From a virus: DNA of 33,330 bases. The position numbers were made by a program, and so were the translations under genes. The notes beneath the pieces were generated by a model. The model saw only the letters and a list, made by a program, of their open reading frames with translations. It searched no databases and was not told the DNA's origin. Location: the IMG/VR virus record IMGVR_UViG_3300042883_000573, positions 1-33,330 of that record. One strand, 5' to 3'. Below, piece after piece: positions 16,801-23,357 of this stretch. Positions within the stretch are counted from its first letter, which is position 1; each line of letters begins with the position of its first letter.

Positions 16801-18641
16801 GTGTTGGTCCTTATTTATATCAATGGGAAGGTCCATTAGTTAATGGTAGTAGAGTATCATGTTGTTATGACGGTGCAAGTAAAGCACCATGTAATAATAC
16901 TTTGCTTAATTGTCCAGAAGGCTTACCATTTACTGGTCTATATGGTGGTACTTATACGATTACTGTTACAGATTCATCTGGCACTATAGTAACAACTAGC
17001 GTTAATGTTGGTGGGTTTATAGGTGTTGAATGTGAAGTAAGACCTAGTCCTATAACAGCTAAAGGTAATGGTAATATTTACATTAATTTAAGTCATGGTA
17101 CTGCGCCATATAATATTACAATACAAAAATTAGACGCAAATGGTATCCCAATAATTGGTCAAACATATACTTTACCACCAATTTATAGTACACCTACAGC
17201 TGGGTATTGTTATGGTGATTGTACTAATCAACCACTATCAGAAGGTGAATATATAATGATAGCTAAAGATAGTGGTAGTTCTATTAAAACTGAATGTAAT
17301 TCAAATTTTACTATTATAAAACCAGAAACATTAATTATTGACGTTACTCATACTAGTAGTATTGACCCATTAAATCCTAACATTACACCTATGTTAGAAT
17401 GTAATGGTAATGAAGATGGTAGTGCTGAAGTAAGTGTTGAAGGTGGAACTCCACCATATACATTTGAATATATATTACTTTCTACTACTAATATTAAATT
17501 TATACCTAAAATAGGTACAGTTATTAGTACAAGTTCAGCACCAACTAATTTAGTTGCTGGAACATACAATTTAAAAGTAACAGATTTAGGTGGTAATACA
17601 ACACCAAATTCATTTACAATTAAAGAACCACCACCAATTATTGTTAATTTAGTTAAAAAAGTTAATGTAACAACTAAAGAAGGTGATAATGGTTTTGTTT
17701 CATTTAACATATATGGTTCAAATCAACCATTTACAATTGATATTGAAGGTAATGAATCTTTCACTAAAACAGTTACTAATAGTGGTGATTTGGTTGAATT
17801 TTTCGGGTTAACAGCTGGTTTTAATAAAAGTAATAGTACTTATAAACCTTACAAAATAACTGTCACTGATAATATTGGTTGTACTACAACTTCATTTTAT
17901 CAAGGTAGTGCTATAAAATATGATTTCATTATTACGCAACCTGGAGGTAATGACAAATTCCCAATTGGTCTAACTACCCATGGGTATGTAGATTATGCTT
18001 ATGCTACTTGGCAAGGTGGTTCTCCTGACTCTAATTTATTTAATTATAACTCAGCTTTTCCAGATAAATATGGTACAGATAACTTATATGATACTATAAG
18101 TGGTAATGTAGTTTATAGACATAAAATGTTTGCATATGGTAGTGGTCCTGCTGAAGATATTTATCACGTTAGAGTTAAAATTACTAACCCAAATACCGAA
18201 AGATATTGGATTGGGTTATCATGTGATACTGCGTGGAATAGTGTTTTTAAAAAACCATATTATGGTGGTTGGCTTAAATTAGGTAAACTTAACAGTCAGT
18301 GTGTTGACTGCATCCCTAAAGGTGGTAATAGTGGTGGTTGGGGTAGACAGTTTAATGTGTATGCCTCTAGATACGAGGGCTCAACTGGTACTTGGATACC
18401 AAAGATTAATGATATAATAATTGAAGTATCTGACAATCAACAATTAAATGCGTTTAATGTTAGTAAGAATAAAATTCGTCATGATTTAAGTACTTGGGAT
18501 TTTGATGGTGATAAAGATGGTACTTATGGTACTATAGATAGTACAACTGGTGTATATTTATATTATAATCAAACTAATGGGCCATTAATAGATGAATTAG
18601 GTAATACAATATTAAAATCACCAAATAGTCCACTTCAATAA
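13878..18641 (+). CDS. 1587-aa multidomain tail/baseplate protein with SprB-like repeats
   Basis: This is the largest gene in the window. Residues about 50-172 resemble a carboxypeptidase-regulatory/transthyretin-like beta domain (VVVGRVTVNSGFGVPNAKIS, later TAGDYMFFGVPNGSYLIHVD). A long hydrophobic helical stretch at about 458-515 could insert in a membrane. A Cys-rich region follows (about 520-850, with C-x2-C pairs and DGVDNNKDGQSDNDC). From about 950 to 1355 lie three or four immunoglobulin-like repeats with the SprB-repeat pattern: GGVGPYLYQWEG...GGTYTITVTDSSG and GGTPPYTFEY...AGTYNLKVTDLGG. The C-terminus is again Cys-containing and ends with WDFDGDKDGTYG. Following gp25 and gp6 it occupies the place of T4 gp7. 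A virion surface or host-contact role is likely but inferred. Confidence 0.85.
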   Translation: MTNETIRIRTTPNDGTKVVNIELNQKFDFIEILSLKISQEDTYRRFCSDYGVVVGRVTVNSGFGVPNAKISIFIPISDEDKAEPLINGLYPYSAIDDKNQDGYRYNLLPKNNETTNDCFTQTGSFFNKREFQDNDEALDIYCKYYKYTTVSNTAGDYMFFGVPNGSYLIHVDADISDIGVASQKPYDMAREGANDTQFYSKSKFKKSENLDTLSQIKTKNGSVNVVPFWGDTEQCSIGITRFDVDLATNITPSAIFIGSIFGDNNKNSVNKRCKPRRKVGALEGMTTGSGVIEMIRKTPLNETERFDVNGGQLIDDNGTWAYQVPMNLDYVVTDEFGNLIPSDNPNKGIPTRARVRFRIGMDATGGEGRIRTRAKYLVPHNPSSWSDSDYNFDENTRDKHFQDFHWNKIYSIANHVTRVQSTIMGGATNHRTFTAIKEVDNGGNNNQFPFNKMDVTLNPLFVILCVIVKIIAIIVKLINQFMIPAINAVFYVLNKFIMGPICKLLNWIVGAVCKLRHPFDNGKKDDCIRERSVPSCLIDYIGYMVLSCSADETGKPYCIGCDTANTGNGAKESLKKTKEKYTGGFYFPGSNNYNKWGDTLPTGDAGWVNCIALALAEALDVFKFDFYNDWVNGSLYSFLLKYKVRRKGKGKEKFCEIDCGSTDGVDNNKDGQSDNDCFTNYIVDICTIAVPQGTNITSDKVGESANTIEVKEGLIKKYKDQLYYAAYSKKSNYRLYATKIVCLGAVFDCDWQGLPSIHKYLVDTSYNKPPLINVYHDSGPYTGDIMETGFDSPDNKLSNSQICNINCTSLGVGSQQCNNIKRLCELGVNSDDDNRDDGGSKADFKILNADISNTFIRGAFAYVNGTFDPTPLMSNKIQLIPFDLTGNEYQYNHKYYDKFRGIRSKSDLIWTYENSFYFYFGLLPGKTAITRLKTDFFPDCIRSDRKEMSIVINDIIDDSNDGKGIGSIDISVNGGVGPYLYQWEGPLVNGSRVSCCYDGASKAPCNNTLLNCPEGLPFTGLYGGTYTITVTDSSGTIVTTSVNVGGFIGVECEVRPSPITAKGNGNIYINLSHGTAPYNITIQKLDANGIPIIGQTYTLPPIYSTPTAGYCYGDCTNQPLSEGEYIMIAKDSGSSIKTECNSNFTIIKPETLIIDVTHTSSIDPLNPNITPMLECNGNEDGSAEVSVEGGTPPYTFEYILLSTTNIKFIPKIGTVISTSSAPTNLVAGTYNLKVTDLGGNTTPNSFTIKEPPPIIVNLVKKVNVTTKEGDNGFVSFNIYGSNQPFTIDIEGNESFTKTVTNSGDLVEFFGLTAGFNKSNSTYKPYKITVTDNIGCTTTSFYQGSAIKYDFIITQPGGNDKFPIGLTTHGYVDYAYATWQGGSPDSNLFNYNSAFPDKYGTDNLYDTISGNVVYRHKMFAYGSGPAEDIYHVRVKITNPNTERYWIGLSCDTAWNSVFKKPYYGGWLKLGKLNSQCVDCIPKGGNSGGWGRQFNVYASRYEGSTGTWIPKINDIIIEVSDNQQLNAFNVSKNKIRHDLSTWDFDGDKDGTYGTIDSTTGVYLYYNQTNGPLIDELGNTILKSPNSPLQ

Positions 18642-18656
18642 TAAAATATAGGTAAT

Positions 18657-20549
18657 ATGGCAATAGGTAGAATAAGACAAAGATTAAATAAATTTACATC
18701 GAAACAATCGGTAAATATCGATACATTGATTAATTTACCATTTATTAGTGAACAAAAAATATTACCTACTGGTGAGATTAATCATATTGTTAATGAAGTT
18801 GAACAATTCAACAAAGAAAGAAATGCTTCTAAGAAATATAGATTGATAGCTACTATAGACCCATTAATTAGTAATGTTTTATTTAATATAAGTAGTGATA
18901 AAGTACCTAAAGATTTTGGGTTAAAACCTGGTTCGGATGATTTAAATGATAAGACTCGTAGCTATGGTTGGGAAGTATTTAATAATAATATTTTTAAACA
19001 AGATATATTAAAAACACAAGCTGGTGATGGTGGACAAGCACCTTTAACTACCAACCCAATGCTTGGTAGAGAAGATTATACTTATGAACAAGCTATACGT
19101 AAAAGTCTTAAGGAAATTAATGGATGGTTTGGATTTTTTGACCCAGATGATACAAAGGCTGGTGATTGTTCATTTTATGATATGGAACCAACTAGGTATA
19201 GGTTTGATTTTAATAATAATATTAATAAAAATTGGGATATTGTTGTAACATATCCAGCTAAAAGTGATAACACACATTATTTAGTTAATAATGGGTTATT
19301 AATTACAACAATGACAGTTAGAAATTTCGGTGGTAGACAATTAGTATGTTTAGGTACTGCTGTTCCACATAATTTAGTTAATGGTGATGATATCAATCTA
19401 AGTAATATGCCATCAACATTATTGAATGGAACTTTTTCAGTTTTATCATTAGGGTTAGATAATGGTGACTATAAGAAAAACTTTTTCACTATCTCTATTG
19501 ATGTAACTATACCATCTATTAGTGGTCTAATTGGTGTAGCATTTAACAGTGGTAGATTAAAGAGACTTTACTTTGGTCATGAAGTTGAATATTATATTAG
19601 AAAGTTTAGAAAGATTAAAATGTTTAGTACACAAAAAGAAATGGAGACCGATGATTATGAATTATACCCAGTAGGGTTTGCTGTTACTAGTTTTAATGAT
19701 AAATTATTTCAATTAATAATTAATGAAGATATTGATATTGAAAATCTTAAAGATAATTTAGGTAGACCAATAACTGAAATATATGTTACCATACTTAAAA
19801 CAGATAGTAATAGTACGTTTACAAAAATCATGGATGGTTTTGACATGGCTAATATAGAGGGTAATACTAAAACAAACACCACTCAATTTAGGAAAATTGG
19901 TAATATTAGAAAAATGCATACACTTGGTTCAAGTAGTAAAGCACCATTCAATAGTCATGACCCATTAGATTCATTCGGTAACGGTGTTGACATTAATGAT
20001 AATGAATTTTATGGTGATATTGTTGAATATTCAAAATATGAGGCTAGGGAAATTATATTAGCTAAAGTAATGCATAGATTTAACACTATTGATAGAGAAT
20101 TAATTAGTGATATATCGATTTCCGATGCAGCTGAACCTGATGTTACAAAACAAAATAAAACAATTGAAGGTAGTAGGTTAGAGGGTTATATATATAATCC
20201 ACATCATAAAATACAAATTAGAGAATATTCTAATTATGTTGAACAAGGTAATGATAAAACTGTAGGTATTCCAGAATATAGAGAATTAATAGGTAATAAT
20301 CTTTATTTATGGAGAGATTTACTAGATATTGGTTATAACGATGGTATTGATACACCTATTGAATTCCCTTTTTTAAACGGATGTCATTATTTATATAGTA
20401 ACATATGTTTTCCAGTAAGGAGACAAGACCCATTTGGTAATTTTGATTTATATTACAATGGTAATGATAAATTAGCGTCACCAGCCGATATTATCGGAGA
20501 CGCTATTTCAGATAACTTTAGCATAAATTCATCAGATAATGCATGTTAA
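18657..20549 (+). CDS. 630-aa tail/baseplate structural protein, family not recognised
   Basis: This soluble 630-aa protein is encoded 15 bases after the 1587-aa gene and overlaps the next gene by 11 bases, which implies translational coupling in the tail operon. The N-terminus is basic (GRIRQRLNKFTSKQSVNIDT). The middle is a mix of beta strands, including RNFGGRQLVCLGTAVPHNLV, a pattern of the kind seen in phage beta-barrel or tail-needle inserts. The segment at about 315-350 (YYIRKFRKIKMFSTQKEMET) is strongly basic, then acidic. No enzyme motif, signal peptide or membrane helix is seen. It is most likely a baseplate or tail component by position. Confidence 0.8.
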   Translation: MAIGRIRQRLNKFTSKQSVNIDTLINLPFISEQKILPTGEINHIVNEVEQFNKERNASKKYRLIATIDPLISNVLFNISSDKVPKDFGLKPGSDDLNDKTRSYGWEVFNNNIFKQDILKTQAGDGGQAPLTTNPMLGREDYTYEQAIRKSLKEINGWFGFFDPDDTKAGDCSFYDMEPTRYRFDFNNNINKNWDIVVTYPAKSDNTHYLVNNGLLITTMTVRNFGGRQLVCLGTAVPHNLVNGDDINLSNMPSTLLNGTFSVLSLGLDNGDYKKNFFTISIDVTIPSISGLIGVAFNSGRLKRLYFGHEVEYYIRKFRKIKMFSTQKEMETDDYELYPVGFAVTSFNDKLFQLIINEDIDIENLKDNLGRPITEIYVTILKTDSNSTFTKIMDGFDMANIEGNTKTNTTQFRKIGNIRKMHTLGSSSKAPFNSHDPLDSFGNGVDINDNEFYGDIVEYSKYEAREIILAKVMHRFNTIDRELISDISISDAAEPDVTKQNKTIEGSRLEGYIYNPHHKIQIREYSNYVEQGNDKTVGIPEYRELIGNNLYLWRDLLDIGYNDGIDTPIEFPFLNGCHYLYSNICFPVRRQDPFGNFDLYYNGNDKLASPADIIGDAISDNFSINSSDNAC

Positions 20550-21444
20550 TAAATATATAATTAAAATACCATCATTAAATGGTGCGACTGGCTTAACCGC
20601 AACTACATTAACAATACCGTTAAGTTTAGATTTCCAAAACGTGGACCAAAGTGAAATTATTAAAACTAAATTTGTTGATGTTGAAATTGAGAATAGTATT
20701 AATCAAATTGTTGATTGGGAACAAGGTAGATTTAGTCCTATAAAAACTTTTATAGCACCATTAAATAATTTAATCGATTCAATTACATATTCATTATATT
20801 TTTTAGATAGTACAAATAATTTCATAAGTGCTACATACGCTGATGCTGAATTTAATGATACTGATATTAAAAATAGAAAAAATAAATTTAAAAAAAGTTT
20901 TTTAAGGTTAAATTTTTATGATAGTGATAATATTGCTAAACAAAAATTAGTAGCTTTTTTAATTATATACCCTAGAGTTGATGATAAATTTTTTGCTAAA
21001 ACTAATTTACCTAGTACATCATTTTTTACACCTCCTGGTTCGACACCATGGGGAACAATTAATTCAGTTAAACAAATTAATTTAGAATTTACCGTTGGCG
21101 ACTCATTGAAAGATAGACGTAAAGATGGTGAAGGGTTTTTCTTTTATTATTATAAAGATGAAATAACTAAAACCGCACCCAAAGAATTATTTATGAAAGC
21201 TAGTTTTAGTAACGCTAAAACTGGTAAAGTAATGAGGTTAATGTCAACTAGTAATAAAGTTAGTATCGATAAATTAAATATCACAACAAATGGGACAACT
21301 TTAAAAAATAACGTACATACAAAATATTTATTATCAAAAGATAATACTGGTTATTATTATACTATAGATACTAATTACTCTTCAAATGTTAGTATTAATG
21401 GTGATACATACGAAGTTAATTTATATGAAATATTTGTACTATAA
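20539..21444 (+). CDS. 301-aa tail structural protein
   Basis: ATG at 20539 lies inside the end of the 630-aa gene (11-base overlap, different frame), and the stop TAA shares its last A with the next ATG. The product is 301 aa, beta-rich, with a segment GLTATTLTIPLSLDFQNVDQ near the N-terminus whose TATT-x4-IPL pattern recurs in the next protein. No catalytic motif, signal or transmembrane helix is seen. The tight packing shows it belongs to the tail/baseplate cassette; its exact place is unknown. Confidence 0.8.
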   Translation: MHVNKYIIKIPSLNGATGLTATTLTIPLSLDFQNVDQSEIIKTKFVDVEIENSINQIVDWEQGRFSPIKTFIAPLNNLIDSITYSLYFLDSTNNFISATYADAEFNDTDIKNRKNKFKKSFLRLNFYDSDNIAKQKLVAFLIIYPRVDDKFFAKTNLPSTSFFTPPGSTPWGTINSVKQINLEFTVGDSLKDRRKDGEGFFFYYYKDEITKTAPKELFMKASFSNAKTGKVMRLMSTSNKVSIDKLNITTNGTTLKNNVHTKYLLSKDNTGYYYTIDTNYSSNVSINGDTYEVNLYEIFVL

Positions 21445-22349
21445 TGGAAATAATTAAACGAAGAATTTTATTAGAAAGTCTTAGAAGTAGATACTCAGGT
21501 TCAACATATGGAACTATAACAGCTACAACTATAAGTTTATTAATACCGTTAACTCAAGATATTAAAGACCTTGGTATGGTACATAGTTTAGATTATATAC
21601 CTAAAGGGGTTACTGACCCAACTACTGGTGTATTAGTTGATTATACGTTAGTAGTTAATAAATTAAAAGATACTAATACTAATACGTTTAATTTTTGTAT
21701 AAATCCAAGTGCTAATTTTACAACAATAAAATCTACATTAAGTCCAGACACTAGAAATGCTGGTTATGGGTTATCAGCTTACTTATCTGATGGATTAGAT
21801 ATTAGCGGTTATACTGAATCTAGAATAGAGAATTCACATAGTTATGGGTTTACTGGAGATAGTAGATTAATAGTTGGTAAAGATGTTAATATAGAAGTAT
21901 ATACTAATTTTACTGGTGGAACTGTTACTGGATTAAATAAAGTTATTAGTAATAATAGTAAAAACCCTATAATATACACTGAATTCGCTGATAGTACTAA
22001 TAAATATTACAGTAATATATTACCACCGTATCAAGATGATGGGATATTATTTATGAGTGTTACAGCAAACACTGGTGAATCTTATGCTATTATAGATGAT
22101 TTTGGTGAAACTAGTATAACTAAAATGTTTTATAAGGGTCAAAGTTTTAATTTAACAAATGTTGGGTTATATGCTTCAACTAGACAAGAATATTTATTAC
22201 ACATCACAACTCCACCAAAAGTAGAAAGCGATGTTTTCATTGAACGAGGTGGTATTAGTGTTATGCCTATGCATGGTCAATTGGGTGAGATAAATACGCT
22301 AGAACAATTAGAGAAATTCGGTAACGGATTTTATAAAATAATAAAATAA
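21444..22349 (+). CDS. 301-aa tail structural protein
   Basis: This gene is coupled to the previous one through a TAATG junction. The 301-aa product begins MEIIKRRILLESLRSRYSG and has GTITATTISLLIPLTQDIKD, similar in pattern to the N-terminal part of its equal-length upstream neighbour; the two may be distant paralogues. The C-terminus (FIERGGISVMPMHGQLGEIN then TLEQLEKFGNGFYKIIK) looks well conserved and is duplicated in decayed form immediately downstream (22373-22448). The role is probably a baseplate or fibre-attachment component; the function is not identified. Confidence 0.8.
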   Translation: MEIIKRRILLESLRSRYSGSTYGTITATTISLLIPLTQDIKDLGMVHSLDYIPKGVTDPTTGVLVDYTLVVNKLKDTNTNTFNFCINPSANFTTIKSTLSPDTRNAGYGLSAYLSDGLDISGYTESRIENSHSYGFTGDSRLIVGKDVNIEVYTNFTGGTVTGLNKVISNNSKNPIIYTEFADSTNKYYSNILPPYQDDGILFMSVTANTGESYAIIDDFGETSITKMFYKGQSFNLTNVGLYASTRQEYLLHITTPPKVESDVFIERGGISVMPMHGQLGEINTLEQLEKFGNGFYKIIK

Positions 22350-22372
22350 TAAAATAATAAAATATTTAACAT

Positions 22373-22448
22373 ATTTATAGAAAGAGGTGGAATTAGTGTT
22401 ATACCTATACATAGTCAATGGGTTTTATAAAATAATAAAATAATAAAA
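22373..22448 (+). pseudogene. Decayed duplicate of the 3' end of the preceding gene
   Basis: After the stop at 22349, the sequence at 22373-22422 repeats 22238-22285 with a few substitutions and small gaps (translated FIERGGISVIPIHSQW versus FIERGGISVMPMHGQL). It then skips about 45 bases and repeats the gene's last bases (TTTTATAAAATAATAAAA). The copy is out of use: it has no start, and a stop soon after SQWVL. This reads as a tandem duplication with an internal deletion, or the scar of a lost paralogous gene. Confidence 0.8.
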
Positions 22449-22456
22449 ATAAGGAT

Positions 22457-23353
22457 ATGAGTAGTGGAATGTATGGAATAGTTAGGGGTGCTGATGTGAC
22501 ACCAGCTGACGTAGAAATGATGGTATTTTATTCACCAGATAGACAAACTAAAACTACAAGTACGTTTGCATTAGGTAGTAATAATTTATCTAACGTTAAC
22601 GATAGTGTTAATGGTATTGATGTTTTTGGCGGTTTATATACACTTAATTTACCAGTAACACAATTTCAAGCTAAAGGTATATATACTATTGTGATTAAAC
22701 CTATTGAAATTAGAACTAAAATTGTAGATTGTGGTGTATTGGCAGCATTACCAGATAATAAAGGTATTGTATTAGATGTATCAGACCCCAAAGTTGCTAA
22801 TTTTGTTAGTAAATTTGAAAATAATAATTTAATTGGTTATAGAATTGAATATTTAGATACAGCAAATCCAGCTATTAAAGTTAGAAATTTATTTAGGATT
22901 ATTACATCAAATAATAGAACTGAACCAGTAACACAAAATTTAACTAACACTAATCAAAAAGCGATTAGATATCGTTTTAATGATAATGCTACATTAGTGT
23001 TTTGTACTGTTACACCAAATGCACCTACAAATGTTAAACCTGATGTATTACCATATATTGGTGTACCAAATCAAGAGATTATATTAACACATACATTTTT
23101 TAACCCAATTACAATTGAAGTTGAAATGGTAGAACATGATTTCGATACACTTGCTTACGGATTATTCGGTAATCAAACTAAAGGTCTTGAAGATGGTATT
23201 TATACATTATATAATTTTGATAATAATATCTATAAACAATATAACTTATTTGAAATTAAAGACAGATTCAGTGGTAAACCTCTTCATGAAGTTAGAGAAG
23301 AAAGAACTAGTATTGATTTTGGTAAAGATTTTAATAGCATAGCAAACGTATAA
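22457..23353 (+). CDS. 298-aa tail structural protein
   Basis: This 298-aa beta-rich protein (MSSGMYGIVRGADVTPADVE..) has no catalytic motif. A C-terminal part, NPITIEVEMVEHDFDTLAYG then LFGNQTKGLEDGIYTLYNFD, looks conserved. The stop is 4 bases before the 938-aa gene, so it is in the same operon. The 107-base gap upstream contains the duplicated fragment of the previous gene rather than an obvious promoter. It is probably a baseplate or adaptor protein by position only. Confidence 0.8.
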   Translation: MSSGMYGIVRGADVTPADVEMMVFYSPDRQTKTTSTFALGSNNLSNVNDSVNGIDVFGGLYTLNLPVTQFQAKGIYTIVIKPIEIRTKIVDCGVLAALPDNKGIVLDVSDPKVANFVSKFENNNLIGYRIEYLDTANPAIKVRNLFRIITSNNRTEPVTQNLTNTNQKAIRYRFNDNATLVFCTVTPNAPTNVKPDVLPYIGVPNQEIILTHTFFNPITIEVEMVEHDFDTLAYGLFGNQTKGLEDGIYTLYNFDNNIYKQYNLFEIKDRFSGKPLHEVREERTSIDFGKDFNSIANV

Positions 23354-23357
23354 ATAA

